Below are positions 1 to 10,488 of a DNA stretch of 64,000 bases, piece by piece. The notes under the pieces were generated by a model, which saw only the letters and a list, made by a program, of their open reading frames with translations, was not told where the DNA came from and made no database searches. This DNA is from Litoditis marina (lineage: Eukaryota; Nematoda; Chromadorea; Rhabditida; Rhabditidae): NCBI GenBank assembly GCA_964036275.1, contig OZ038437.1:6143804-6207803 (forward strand), in the 5' to 3' direction. A program made the position numbers and the translations under genes. Position 1 is the first letter of the stretch, and every line of letters begins with the position of its first letter.

Positions 1-1291
1 CATACACATTAGATATAGGGAATACAAACTGAAGACACGGAGACCAAACTACAAACACAGCCGTCTGCCCACCATTTATCGCATTGACCTACTCTCCCTA
101 TTTCAATACTGCCTGATATTGATTTGTCGTATTCTCGTAATTCGAGATGTGTATTCAACTTTTGCAGTGACACCTCTCTCGGAATAAGCTTTTAAAGGTA
201 CAATAGGCCCCAGCCTCTCGCAACCACAATGGTTTTACCACAATTGCGCGCGACTTTCTTTCACGACTCAAGTAGTCAACTGAGAACTGAGAGCTCTACG
301 CCTCTAAGCAAAGTATAAACTGCTTTCATAAAGCAACATGCAGCCACAATCTCACCTTCAACGGAATCCATGCGCCGAAATGAGCACCAACCATCAGTTT
401 TCCAACCAGCAATCGTCAGGGGTGGGAGACTGGCCAAAATATATACGGAGAACGAAAAATTAGTTATTCTGTCGTTACAAATGTGGTGTCAACCAATGTG
501 AGAATGTGAATACTTCAAAGAAAGCACCCCGTATCAGATGTAGATAGCTATATTTAGATGTAGATAACTATATAAAACAGCTGTAAACTGTTAAAACATC
601 TGTAATTTCTAAAAGATGGGACAACCACGCGTTGTTGTTGGCCTGCACATACAGCGGAAAGTGATATAGTCGCCTAGCCTGAAAACGTCAATAAAAAGAT
701 ACGCCAATACTGTTTCGTTCATATAACTTAGAGTGGATCTGAAAATGGTTGAAACAACTCAGAAATTGAGAATTTTTGTATATTAGCTATAAATGAAAAA
801 GAATCAGTTTTTATATCGAACTACGATAATGCCTACGAAATTCTCCTAATCTATTCGTTGTAACGACAACTGTAAGATTTTCTCATTTTAAAAGAACTTG
901 GTATAAAGTGTATGTTCCCCAACCTGATGCTTTCGTGATCTGATCCCATCGAATTTCGGTCGAACTTTGTGAAATATGACTCATCGAGATAATCTACAAT
1001 GTGACCATTTGACCCCTCATTGTTTTGATGATTTTTCCTGGAATTTCAATGGAAATCAGTTTGGAGTGCAGAAACTACTGAACTGTTCAAGAACAATTAT
1101 GTGAATTTATACCCACTGAATATTTCGTTCATACTGCAGGAGTTTCGGCATACATGGAACATACTACACACAAATTTTATCCTTCGATATTGTATCAGCT
1201 CACTCTTACCTCATGTAACCCCACCCAAAATATTTGAAGAAACTTTCATATTGAACTTTGTCGGCGATCAAAATTGAATTTTGAATTACAG
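1..1291. other. Noncoding, probably intron upstream of a DXO-like exon
   Basis: I see no convincing exon here. The segment ends in an acceptor (GAATTACAG) feeding the DXO-like last exon at 1292. If that exon belongs to a complete gene, this stretch is at least 1.29 kb of intron and the earlier exons lie outside the window. AT-rich sequence without long open frames. Confidence 0.45.
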
Positions 1292-1726
1292 GAAGGAGAG
1301 ACCTGCGTCGTGGAGTTCACCGCAGGCAGTCCGCATGCTGTGCTCACGCCGCTCCCGGCAGCGAAGTCAGTTCTCAAGGACGAATTCAGCGAGTTGCTCA
1401 ACACATATGGAAGCTGGGAAAGTCATATCTAGTTTAACACTTTCGACTAGAGAATATCTCTATCATATATTCAGCACATAGAAATTTATTTAGCACATTT
1501 TACAGTTCTATAATTTAGTCTTAGTGAATGTTTTTTGTTACAGTGTACTAACCATTCAGACATTGTTTTACCTTGTTGATATTTGTTTTACTTTGTTGTC
1601 ACTTTTTGAAGTAGGCACGGGGTGCATTAGTCCTTCGATACTGTATAATATCTCGTTTTTACTTCATGCAACAACAGCCAAATGTAAAGAAACTTTCATA
1701 TTGAACTTTGTCGGCAATCAAAACCT
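1184..1726 (+). repeat. Diverged direct repeat around the terminal exon
   Basis: About 100 bp at 1184-1283 recurs diverged at 1630-1726. Both contain CCTTCGATA(T/C)TGTAT followed by GAAACTTTCATATTGAACTT and a GTCGGC(G/A)ATCAAAA tail. The first copy is the intron end just upstream of the DXO-like exon and the second lies in its 3' flank. This looks like a partial tandem duplication of the intron end without the exon. Confidence 0.6.
1292..1432 (+). CDS. Terminal exon of a DXO/RAI1-like decapping nuclease (partial)
   Basis: A 47-codon phase-0 exon follows acceptor GAATTACAG and ends in TAG at 1430-1432. The peptide starts EGETCVVEF and is colinear with the last exons at 46187-46330 (EGQTCEVEF) and 47677-47787 (ENSVCEVDF). 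The 46187 exon belongs to a gene with recognisable DXO/RAI1 catalytic motifs, so this is the C-terminal beta segment of a paralogue. No catalytic residues lie in this exon. No partner exon is visible upstream, so it is either the end of a gene starting outside the window or a stray duplicated exon. Confidence 0.6.
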   Translation, partial: EGETCVVEFTAGSPHAVLTPLPAAKSVLKDEFSELLNTYGSWESHI

Positions 1727-3660
1727 CCTATAGAGTAACGCAATAGCTCGACTTGTACATTTTCAACATTCTGATATACAAGTAACCCCCCCCCCCTCCC
1801 ATTCTACTAGTCACTTAGTTTCAGAGAAATAGTTTGCACTTATTTCGATGCCTTGGAGAAGTTATTGGTCGTTATTACTTGCAATTTTCTATTTCTCTCT
1901 TTTTTTCGCATATATAACTTGAGAACTTTTTTCATGTAATGAGAGCAAAATTGACCTTTGAATTACATCATAGCACATAGAGTCACATATAATCCCATAT
2001 GCCTGTTTCGGTTTTATTCTCGCTACGAAACAGTTTATTCTCTACTTCTTGATTTGTTAACGTGTTGTATGCATTTGTCTTTGTTTCTTGTTGAACTGTT
2101 ATGTTGTGTTGCTTAGTTTACCGTTTACGAGTTTTTCACAGGTATTTCACAGATTCCCGTTTATGTCGTGGTCTTATTCAAACTCAGGGGGTTATTCAAT
2201 GAAGTGTGGAAAAAAGTTTTCACGGTGTGGCTTTGTTAATGTGCATTTCGAAGAATTAGCAAACTACGAGGACTTCGATATGTTTATGTTGAATTCTTCC
2301 TTTTGGAGTCTGAACAGGACTAAAGGAGCGACTCTTTAACGTGTTGTGATGATAGCAGAACCAAAATAATGAAGCTCTCTGAATGGATTAAGAAAAATAT
2401 AAACCTAAATACATAATAGAAAACTGGTTGTTTTCTGTTTCTGTATAGTTTCAAATTACAAGAAAATCAAGAAAACCACTTAAGGGTTTGCGGGCACCTA
2501 TAGTTAAAAGCATAACAGTGAGTTAGGTGATAGTGTTTTGATGAACGTCGTTAACTTGTCAACTACTACTATACAATTCAAACATACAAACACATCGATA
2601 CTGATCATTTAAGTTTCCTTTCTGATCCTGTGTTTGTAAGCCGCCTTATTCTAAACCGTATCAGAACGTATCAGAATGAAACATGTGGCCAACATACATA
2701 CAGTCTTTCAGTTACACTTGAACTTTTCGTGAAACTTCTTAGCGAGAAAACCGCTCACGTGCTGTCATTATTTTATCAACATCTTTTCAGGTGCACATAG
2801 ACCAACGCTCGAGTTACATGTAAGATAATTGTCTTGACAAACTTGTAAAATGACCATCGAATGATTATATTGTAGAGAAATTTCGAAATCAACAGAATTG
2901 TTTTGAAGTTTCTCATAGTACACTTATAGACTACGTTATCAGTATTATTCGCCCTACTGGCGCCCTACACTCATTTTTCTATTTATGATTTCATCAGTTG
3001 AATGTTCTGTAATTGTTGTTTCGTATCTTAATGAATCTTACAGTTGCGAGAAATATGTGCAATTATTGTCTATTCAGTTTGGCCCTGCTATGATCCAATT
3101 ATGATACGTGTTTAACGATCTTTTGATTGTCGTGATGTTCCCATATAATTGTGTCGTATGACGGAATATTGCTGGAAATAAGTATCATGCAGTTACTCGA
3201 CAGTTCTGAATCTCAATTCAGCTCTTTCTCTGTCTCACAAACATACAAAAAAGCATACAAAAACTATCCTATCCCATAAAATCACCACCGAATTGAATAG
3301 TTCATATATGTGGAGTTATCCTCAGTTACATGCAGTTTTGTCGTATTATGCACCGTTGGTTAACTGTATCTGTTTCTAGTCATTCATAGTAAGTTGATAA
3401 CAAGACCGCTTTTTCCGCATAAAGGAGCTGATTTTTCGACGATTGCACTGAAAAAAAGTTCGATTGTTGTTTTCGAAGATTAGTTTATGTGTCGATGATG
3501 TGGCAAGATAGCAGTTGCCATTCTACCAGGCCGGGCAATTCAAACCCTTCTACGTTGTAAACTTTGAGTTGGAACGAAATCATTTATCCCAATCAGAGGT
3601 CAAACATGTCAAAACTCAATAGAGCTTCAATGATTATCCGAAAACGATCTACAATAGGTG
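1433..3660. other. Noncoding stretch
   Basis: AT-rich sequence with a short C-run near 1787-1798. An open frame at 2088-2339 starts with an acceptor-like TTTTTCACAG but shows no recognisable domain and no partner exons. I see no supported gene. Confidence 0.5.
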
Positions 3661-3903
3661 AATTCTAAATGTAACCGGGTTTTTTTGGTAACCTAACCGG
3701 TTATTTTAGTAACCTTTTCCGATTACTTCGATAGGTAACCGGTCGGTAATCAAAAACGAAAAACTGGTTACCTGTTTTTCCAACGCAAAATGAGGTTTTT
3801 ACCGTTAGTTTGTATGGTAACCGAAAAAAAAAAAAAAAGTTTACTGAAAAAAGGTTACCAAAAATCGGTTAGGTTACCTGAAAACCCGGTTAGTTGTAGA
3901 ATT
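3661..3903. repeat. Foldback element (MITE-like)
   Basis: The arms start AATTCTA and share ACCGGGTTTT, GGTAACCTAACCG and a further GGTAACC block with the reverse complement of the right arm, around an A-rich centre. The whole unit can fold into one hairpin. It lies 32 bp outside the left end of the Maverick. Confidence 0.7.
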
Positions 3904-3935
3904 GCCCTCTACAATAAACATATATGGATTATATA

Positions 3936-4052
3936 AGACGCAGTCAAATAAAAACATTTTGAAAACCGCTTATTTCAGAAACTTGCACACGAAGTGAGGA
4001 AAGGGTTCCATAATTTTTCCTAATTCAGTGAATCAAGCCTCTACTGAGTAAC
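3936..4052 (+). repeat. Left terminal inverted repeat of the Maverick
   Basis: The first 65 bases match the complement of the right end at roughly 90 percent, including TTTTGAAAACCGCTTATTTC and AACTTGCACAC. Similarity then becomes patchy and returns at ACTGAGTAACA. The repeat may extend further inward in diverged form, since both arms carry paired hairpins about 150-230 bp from the tip. Confidence 0.85.
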
Positions 4053-4094
4053 ATTTCACTGTATGGGCTCCCCCAGCATTTTATACCCGATTCG

Positions 4095-4167
4095 CACTTT
4101 GTATCTTGACAAAGTGTCCAGCCCGTGTTCCCCTCCGTGCAAGCGCACTTTGTACACGAATAAAGTG
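4095..4167 (+). promoter_or_regulatory. Pair of 22-nt hairpins in the left Maverick arm
   Basis: 4095-4116 is CACTTTGT, a 6-base loop, then ACAAAGTG (perfect 8-bp stem). 4146-4167 is CACTTTGT, a 6-base loop, then ATAAAGTG (one mismatch). The same 8-6-8 geometry occurs twice at the equivalent place in the right arm with a different stem base pair. Position near the tip suggests a replication or protein-binding site, by inference only. Confidence 0.6.
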
Positions 4168-4474
4168 TGACTGTTGGTTCTAACGTTTACCAAAATATTG
4201 CAAGTGGGTCTCTGTTACTAAAAATCGTATTCAAATCAGTTAGAGAGGGGCTACGTTGACTAATAAAGTTATTATCTAGTTAATGTACATATTTTCAAAC
4301 TTTTCCACATCAAAACAGCACTAATTGTGAGAATTTCGAAGTTCCTGCACTAAATTAGACAGTTTCACATTAAAATACATAGGATTAAATAGTGTTTTTA
4401 TCCATTTGAGTTTAAATCCGATTATTTTCATTTCAAAGGTGCTAAATTACTGTTTTAATTAATGCACGCGCACG

Positions 4475-4632
4475 TAAGGCTGGGTTCAGACTACGCGCCT
4501 CCAACTCGAGCCTCTGCATCCAGATGCAGCGGCAAAAAATAGCAAAGGCTGCCTTCCTGAAAAAAGCCGCTGCATCTGGATTTGGAGGCTCAAAGACGCT
4601 GGGTTTTTTTTTGATAAAAGTATGAACCTACT
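4475..4632 (+). repeat. TAA-flanked MITE inside the left Maverick arm
   Basis: TAA is followed by GGCTGGGTTCAGACTACG at 4478-4495. Inside are CCAGATGCAGCGGC (about 4520) and its inverse GCCGCTGCATCTGG (about 4566), so the unit is palindromic. The far end is degenerate (AAAGTATGAACC). The same 18-base terminus occurs inverted at 18572-18589, also followed by TAA. TIR plus 3-bp TAA duplication is the PIF/Harbinger pattern. Confidence 0.55.
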
Positions 4633-6717
4633 TGGAGGCTTTTTTATGACTTTTCCAAATTTTCCATTTTTTTTTAAATTATTCATCTTTATTAATTCTT
4701 CACAATTGGGATCACAAGGTGACTCCAGCATTAAAGGGGGGCAGAATATAGTAGCCCCTCAAGTATCTAGTCCTCACGTACTAAATACTAAGTTCGCTTT
4801 TATCTATCCTCATACGGGTACCCCCACACATGGTGGGCACCTGCGGTGGCAGGGTAAAAATCCCCCCTTCCTCCCCACGTGGGTCACGGGTTCGGTCATT
4901 GGGTCATAAGGATTGAAAGCACAGCAGAATCATAGGAAAGTCCCCTCGCCAACCCCGATCACTAAAGAGCTTGACCCAAGAGACATCTGACGTGGTTAGG
5001 TAGTCGTCATCTCGAGGAGCTCGATAGAAAGGGCATCAGAAAGTCTTAGATGGCAAAAGGGGACGCGCGTCAAAAATTGGAAAGAGCCTTTGTCCTCAAC
5101 TCTTTGCGGCTTGAATACAAGTTCTCTTACTCCGACTTGGTTAGGTAGTCATCATCAAGTAGAAACATGTAGACAGGCAAGAGTCTCAAGGGTAACCAAT
5201 AACTGTGTCACAAGTGGCCGATTGAACACAGGTCACCAATCAATACCGTGGTTTTGGGTATTTTGTGAAAGGAGACATATGAACAACAACACACAATATA
5301 ACATAGTCAGGAACGCACTGCTTACGGACAAGGAAATGAGAATGAATAAATCCACTAATTTCGTCTAAATATACCTAGGTAGATACACATAAGCAGCACG
5401 CACCATTTTGAAGCTGAAAAGTAAATAAACTAGTTGTGTTCGGTCATTAAACATCCGTATCTAGTATAGGTATCACGTGTGGTATTAGATATCTAGATCA
5501 TTTCTGAGGTTACTTGAGATACATCACCGACTTACAAGTCTGAACATGATGTTTAATGACCGAACACAACTAGTTTATTTCCTTTTTCTGCAGGAATAGT
5601 GGAAATATTCTGAATTGTGTTTCGAAAAATAGTTTTCAGTCAGTTCATTTGTCTAGAGATCCTTTCAGCTCTTCTAAAAGTATGAGCTATTCAAACCTGA
5701 AATATTCAGAGGATTTCGTTTTCTGCCTAAAATTGACAACCATTGCCAATGAATAAACGAGAACCGTATTATGGTAATCCTGCAAGGAATCAAAATATCA
5801 AACCCTGGTAAGAGTTAAGTTACGCGTAAATCGCGGTGCGGTATTTCAGCGGTGCAGTAATTAGTAGGTCCCTCATAGAGTATAAGATAAAATACATATT
5901 ATAAAATATATATACAACGGCATGGTCATATTCGTGATCAGCATGGTCGATTACCCCTTGTTACCAAATTTCAGGTCAATTGGTTGATTTTTATATTTTG
6001 ACGCGTCGCGTGCGTGACCCTAAAATTTTTTACACCATTAGATCCCGTTTAGGTGGGGGGTCATTTTATATAATTACACCGACCCCTAAAAATCCTTTGA
6101 AACGAGTTATAAGCACGAACCTCTTTTCAGCTCAAACTTGTCGCGTCGCGTGCGCGCGTCGCGTGCAATATTTCAATAAAATTCTCGGAGGTTCCGATCG
6201 GGTTCCGGTGGGGGGTTATAATATACAATACATTCAATCGCTCAAAACTGGCATTTTCCAATTTCCTGGAAAGTAAATCCCCACTTTGCACGCGTCGCGT
6301 GCACGCGCGCGTGCATGTTTTTGAAATTTTTCATGCAGTTCCCTTAAGCAAGTCTTTCTGCCACTACATGAAAAAAATTAGAGCACGCCCATCATGGGGA
6401 CGCGAGCTACGCTCGCGTAAAAAAAAGTACACCAAAAATCGTACGTAAACACCTAGCCACCTTTTGTATGCTGCACAGAGATGGACAATACATAATATGA
6501 GCAAGAAATTGTATTCGAATATATATTATAAGTAGTATGAATCAGTTTACGAAAATAAAAACTGAAATAATATGAGTTAATAATGTGGAGGCTCGAACGT
6601 CACGGCCTCTGCCTTTGATAGCAAGCAAAGGCAGCGGCATCTTGAGTTGGATGCAAAAGCCGCCCAATCCGGCGGCAAATGTGAGCGGCCGAGGCAAAAT
6701 AAGTATGAACCTTCCAA
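4633..6717. other. Noncoding insertion-rich spacer replacing the polymerase 5' part
   Basis: No gene is visible. The segment holds the 5423-5580 foldback, two copies of GGTTAGGTAGTC(G/A)TCATC (about 4995 and 5140), CG-rich CGCGTCGCGTGC repeats at 6000-6310, and another GC-rich MITE-like unit at about 6585-6715 with an AAGTATGAACC end like the one near 4620. In an intact Polinton the region before 6740 would hold the N-terminal part of the polymerase, so the deletion or insertion break lies here. Confidence 0.5.
5423..5580. repeat. 158-bp foldback MITE with perfect 33-bp arms
   Basis: The 33-base arm starting AAATAAACTAGTTGTG at 5423 is exactly repeated inverted at 5548-5580. About 90 bp of spacer separates the arms. 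The perfect arms suggest recent activity. It is nested in the Maverick. Confidence 0.85.
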
Positions 6718-8346
6718 ATGCACCTGGGTGCACGAGTTTCTGCACCTCATGGATGTATACATCACACACGGGAGAATCAGCAACACCCGTTCTACTACAA
6801 AAGCATGAAAGATGTCCGCGAGGAAACGATGGCCCGGCTGGAAATTATACAGCAGAAAGGATACAATCTCAAAATTGTGTGGGAACACGAAATTGACACT
6901 GCACTGTTGACTAATCGCGAAATGAAAAAGTTCTTCAAGGGAGTTTTTCATCATCGACGCCTGATTGTGCGCGACAGTTTCTGTGGTGGCCGCACACAGA
7001 ATTTCGTATTGAAAGCCGAGCCTGATGTATCGAAAGGTCAAACTATTGATCATTTGGACGTCAACAGTATGTACCCGTATGTTCTATCAAATACTCCGAT
7101 GCCGATGGGACAACCTACTGTTATTACCAGTGAAATCGCGTCCATCGTTTTGCCGTTGCCGTACAGAGGTTTTTACATGATCGATATCTTACCGCCAACT
7201 AGTCTTCGTCACCCTATTGTCCCGGTGCGTCACGAGAACAAACTTCTCTTCCCTCTCTGCAGATCGTGTGCCATTGCGCAGAAAAACGTTGACTGCACCC
7301 ACACTCTGCCTGAAGATCGTTATCTACACGTCACTCTCTTTCAGGCCGAACTCGAAAAAGCCTTAGAACACGGATACGAGGTTCTGCGGGTTTATGAAGT
7401 GTGGCACTGGCCTGCTGATAAATGGGATAAAACTCTATTCAAGAGTTTTCTGAATGATTTCATCAAGGTGAAGATGGAGTCTAGTGGATGGCCCACGTCT
7501 GACATGTCGGAAGAGGAAAAGGACCAGATGATAGCGGACCTGCACGAGAAAGAAGGAATTCTGATGGACAAGTCCAAAGTGGAAAAGAACTTGCCCCTGA
7601 GGACGATCTCGAAGCTGGCAATCAACTCTTCATGGGGGAAATTTGCCGAGAAGTCCGGGAAAATTCAGACAACGTTTCACGATATGGCCACCGATGAATC
7701 ACTTGGAAAGGTATTCAATGATGAGACCATCGAGGTTAGTGGTGTTACAAAAGTTGAAGGTTTAGTTATGGTTTCGTACAAGGACAAGGATGTGTTCCAA
7801 AAACCACAACCGTTTACCAACTGTGCAATCGCTGCTATCACCACCTGCATGGGACGACTTATGCTATGGGAAGCGCTGTACAGACTCGATGATCGTGCAC
7901 TCTACTGTGATACCGATTCCGTGGTGATGTTATCGGAGCCGGGAAAAGACAATCTAGATGATCTACGAGGTGCATACCTTGGGAAATGGCAGAGTGAGGT
8001 TCCCGAAGGATTTTATATCAGTAAGTTTGTCAGTACGGGTGCCAAAGTATATTCATACAGAATAGAAAGTTTGAGCCATGGAGAAAAACCCGAGGTGGTC
8101 AAGGCAAGAGGTATTACGCTCGACTACAAGGCAACCGCCCAGGTGAATTTCGAAACGATGTCCCGACAAGTGGAAAAGCTGATTCAAGAAGGTGAAACGA
8201 TGGGGATTACTACTGCTCGGCCGCAAATTGTGAAGAAACTCGGACAAGTATCTACAAAGGCTCAACAGAAGACCTTGAAGCCCGTGATGAATAAACTCAG
8301 ATACAACTCAGATTATTGTACATTGCCTTATGGATTTATTGAATAA
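6718..8346 (+). CDS. Protein-primed DNA polymerase B, C-terminal part only (Maverick)
   Basis: A 542-residue open frame with family-B polymerase motifs in order: motif A around LDVNSMYP (D114), motif B KLAINSSWGKF (about residue 299) and motif C YCDTDS (about 396-401). Residues 11-60 hold HGC and the segment ending in IVWEHEID, which in Polinton polymerases precede the palm. Everything N-terminal (terminal-protein region and 3'-5' exonuclease) is missing, and residues 1-10 come from adjoining MITE-like DNA, so the annotated ATG is not the native start. Full Polinton polymerases exceed about 1,000 residues. The polymerase half is open and might still be translated, but without proofreading and priming domains it should not support replication alone. 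AATAAA overlaps the stop codon. Confidence 0.9.
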   Translation: MHLGARVSAPHGCIHHTRENQQHPFYYKSMKDVREETMARLEIIQQKGYNLKIVWEHEIDTALLTNREMKKFFKGVFHHRRLIVRDSFCGGRTQNFVLKAEPDVSKGQTIDHLDVNSMYPYVLSNTPMPMGQPTVITSEIASIVLPLPYRGFYMIDILPPTSLRHPIVPVRHENKLLFPLCRSCAIAQKNVDCTHTLPEDRYLHVTLFQAELEKALEHGYEVLRVYEVWHWPADKWDKTLFKSFLNDFIKVKMESSGWPTSDMSEEEKDQMIADLHEKEGILMDKSKVEKNLPLRTISKLAINSSWGKFAEKSGKIQTTFHDMATDESLGKVFNDETIEVSGVTKVEGLVMVSYKDKDVFQKPQPFTNCAIAAITTCMGRLMLWEALYRLDDRALYCDTDSVVMLSEPGKDNLDDLRGAYLGKWQSEVPEGFYISKFVSTGAKVYSYRIESLSHGEKPEVVKARGITLDYKATAQVNFETMSRQVEKLIQEGETMGITTARPQIVKKLGQVSTKAQQKTLKPVMNKLRYNSDYCTLPYGFIE

Positions 8347-8448
8347 ATTATGTATTCAAAAACTGTGTTTGTATATTTATTTATGAAAACGGTGTAATTG
8401 TGAAAAGTTCAAAGTTGATAACCTGCCTTATTTCCATGTGCTATTGCA

Positions 8449-8530
8449 TCCCTGCACTCTCTCGTCTTTCCTTACGCACTCACCCGCGCGCCCTCTCTGG
8501 CGGGAACAGGTTTTTTTCTCTGCTGCGCTA
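8449..8530 (+). repeat. Pyrimidine-rich repeat, copy 1
   Basis: Starts about 100 bp after the polymerase stop. CTCTCTCGT, CGCGCCCTCTCT and ACAGGTTTTTTTCTCTGC recur in the same order at 15716-15796, which follows the integrase. It could be a promoter or insulator-like element, or an older inserted repeat. Confidence 0.55.
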
Positions 8531-8721
8531 GCAACAACGCATGTACACAGAAAATCTCTATTACCATCTAGGTTATCTGCGCTCTCCTGATTCTCGCTTC
8601 GCGAAAACGCTCTAACCGTCTTGCAGTCTCTTCACAAGACTTGGTCATAAGCCCGCCATCATGATTGAATGTCGCGGAATTGCGTGATGAAAATTCTCCA
8701 AATTCGATAGTTTTAATTTAC

Positions 8722-9014
8722 AACATAAACATTTTCGGAAACGAAGTGGTCACAACAAGTGAACTCGTAGTGTACGTTTTTTTTAAATATAATTTCAAGT
8801 AGTTTTTCACATACTTTAGGATAATTCCTGGAAGAAATTATCCACATCATTGGTTCTTTCTTCCTTTGACGATTTTCTCAGTTCAGTGCGCGATTTTTAT
8901 GAGACTGCCTTTTCACTCCGTTAATCGGATAAAGTGTATACTTATGAACGAAAAAAAACCGTACACTACGAGATCACCTGTTGTGACCTCTCCACTTCGG
9001 AAACTAGATGTTGA
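8722..9014. repeat. Foldback MITE inside the Maverick
   Basis: The left arm has GAAGTGGTCACAACA and CTCGTAGTGTACG. The complement of the right arm has GAAGTGGAGAGGTCACAACA and CTCGTAGTGTACG. The arms are about 55-60 bp around a 170-bp AT-rich centre. Confidence 0.8.
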
Positions 9015-9200
9015 AATTGAAGTTTGTAATATTTAAGTGCAGCACTGTGCTTTTTCTTTGATGTGAGACCTGACTTGCAAATCAATAGTTATACGGGTCT
9101 TCACAGCATTGCAAGACACAAATTATTGTGAAACTAGGAAGAAGTCTGAAATAAGAAAGAAAAGGATTGATATAATATGATTTATTGAGTAGTATTACAA

Positions 9201-9575
9201 TTAACAGTAATAAACATAAGTGACAAGCTTAACATCAGAATCAGTGGGAGGCTCAGTCTTCTTTCCAGGAGAGGAATTAGGGCTCCGCTGTTTTCGTTCC
9301 TTCTTCTTGGGTACTGTAGGTGGTGTTTCAGTTTGAGTTTCGACATCTTTCTCTGATTTTATAATTGGATCGTTGACAGTTTTAGTGGATTCAGCCTGCA
9401 TACGTTTAAGATATGAAGGAACGTTATTGAAACGGGCAAAAAATTCTTCAGAGGAGAGGTTCAAAGTAGGAACATCAAGTCCAGGATGTTTCACGTGGTT
9501 GTGAGAGAGTCTTCTCTGTTTGGAGGAAAAGAACTTGTCACAGAGAGTGCAATAAGTAGAACAGAGAGAATGCAT
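9201..9575 (-). CDS. Small C2H2 zinc-finger protein of the Maverick
   Basis: 124 residues. Near the N-terminus is one finger with spacing C-x2-C-x12-H-x4-H (CTLC...HNHVKH, about residues 10-30). The C-terminal half is low in complexity, rich in K, P, E and T, with a basic KKKERK cluster and no domain I recognise. It follows the protease on the same strand 29 bp downstream, and an AATAAA (complement TTTATT at 9180) lies just past its stop, so the two probably share a transcript. Nucleic-acid binding is inferred from the single finger only. Confidence 0.7.
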   Translation of the reverse strand: MHSLCSTYCTLCDKFFSSKQRRLSHNHVKHPGLDVPTLNLSSEEFFARFNNVPSYLKRMQAESTKTVNDPIIKSEKDVETQTETPPTVPKKKERKQRSPNSSPGKKTEPPTDSDVKLVTYVYYC

Positions 9576-9604
9576 AACCGACCGTTCGCTATGGATACAG
9601 ATGA

Positions 9605-10066
9605 TTAAATGATTATCGGATCAATCCTGTATTTGAACGCTTTCTCCATGAAATTTCGAATGAAAACATCATCTTTTTTCACCACGTCAAAAAGTCCGCA
9701 TATGTTCTTGAAAGAGTGTTTACGCGCCAGCATGCACGCCACAAAAATAGTATACCCTCCACATGTGATTTCATCACCTTTCTGAGGTCTACACCTATTG
9801 ACAATTACTCGCGAATACTGGTTCACATACTCACGGATTTCATTTCTCGGTTTTTGGCTTAGAGAGCAGAAAAAGTAGCAAGTTTTACCTCTTACATATA
9901 TCAGCTGCCAATGGATTCCTTCACTCCCATGAGGGGCAGTATTAACCACTACGAAGAATTCTCTTGCTGTGAATCTCGGAATCCTATCACACGCATAAAC
10001 GCCTCTAAAAAAGCGTGAAGCGGGTCTGTCTTTCTCGAATATCAGTGCTAGATCTGTACCATACAT
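9605..10066 (-). CDS. Adenovirus-type cysteine protease (maturation protease) of the Maverick
   Basis: 153 residues, typical for Polinton and adenain-like proteases (peptidase family C5 type). Expected active-site elements are seen in order: His52 in GIHWQLIYV, Gln95 in RPQKGDE and the nucleophile Cys102 in TCGGYTIF. The acidic position usually found in an FDS-type motif after the His strand is not visible; here it reads CYFFCSLSQ (residues 63-71). In this family the enzyme cleaves capsid precursors during particle maturation. Transcribed divergently from the basic protein gene at 10096, with 29 bp between the start codons. Confidence 0.88.
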   Translation of the reverse strand: MYGTDLALIFEKDRPASRFFRGVYACDRIPRFTAREFFVVVNTAPHGSEGIHWQLIYVRGKTCYFFCSLSQKPRNEIREYVNQYSRVIVNRCRPQKGDEITCGGYTIFVACMLARKHSFKNICGLFDVVKKDDVFIRNFMEKAFKYRIDPIII

Positions 10067-10095
10067 TACTTGTACCTGCTAGTGAGCGGTCGCAA

Positions 10096-10488
10096 ATGCC
10101 TTTTATACAATTAGATATTGATTCAGTCCCTTGGGACAGCCTTCTAAAGTGTGATCAAAATGGAAATGGACGATTTATCGGAATGCCACGACAACGAGGA
10201 GGTATGAGAGGAAGAGGTTTGGGAGGAATTTTAGCTACAGTTCTAGGAATGCTCCCCACTTTTTTCAAGTCACCTCTTGGTAGAGAAGTTCTGAGCACAG
10301 GAAAAAGTATAGTGAAAGATGTGGTTTCGGGAGAAAAATTCGGAGAATCAACGAAAAAGCACGGGAGACAAGCTGTGAGAAATCTGACCGGATTGGGAAA
10401 ACGGAGAAAAACTCCCGTTGCAGTACTTCATTCTAAACGTAGTTCTTCTAAGAAACGGTTGCACCTCTTAAATGCTCCAGCTAATTGA
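10096..10488 (+). CDS. Small basic virion-type protein of the Maverick
   Basis: 130 residues from the ATG at 10096. The frame is open from an ATG at 10015, but that start would overlap the divergent protease. The protein has an acidic N-terminus (DIDSVPWD), then glycine- and arginine-rich GGMRGRGLGGIL, a hydrophobic segment (ATVLGMLPTFF) and a highly basic C-terminus (GLGKRRK, KRSSSKKR). This organisation resembles the pVI/pX-type small proteins next to capsid genes in Polintons and adenoviruses. The role as a minor or core virion component is inferred from composition and position. The last 17 bp overlap the capsid gene in another frame. Confidence 0.65.
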   Translation: MPFIQLDIDSVPWDSLLKCDQNGNGRFIGMPRQRGGMRGRGLGGILATVLGMLPTFFKSPLGREVLSTGKSIVKDVVSGEKFGESTKKHGRQAVRNLTGLGKRRKTPVAVLHSKRSSSKKRLHLLNAPAN

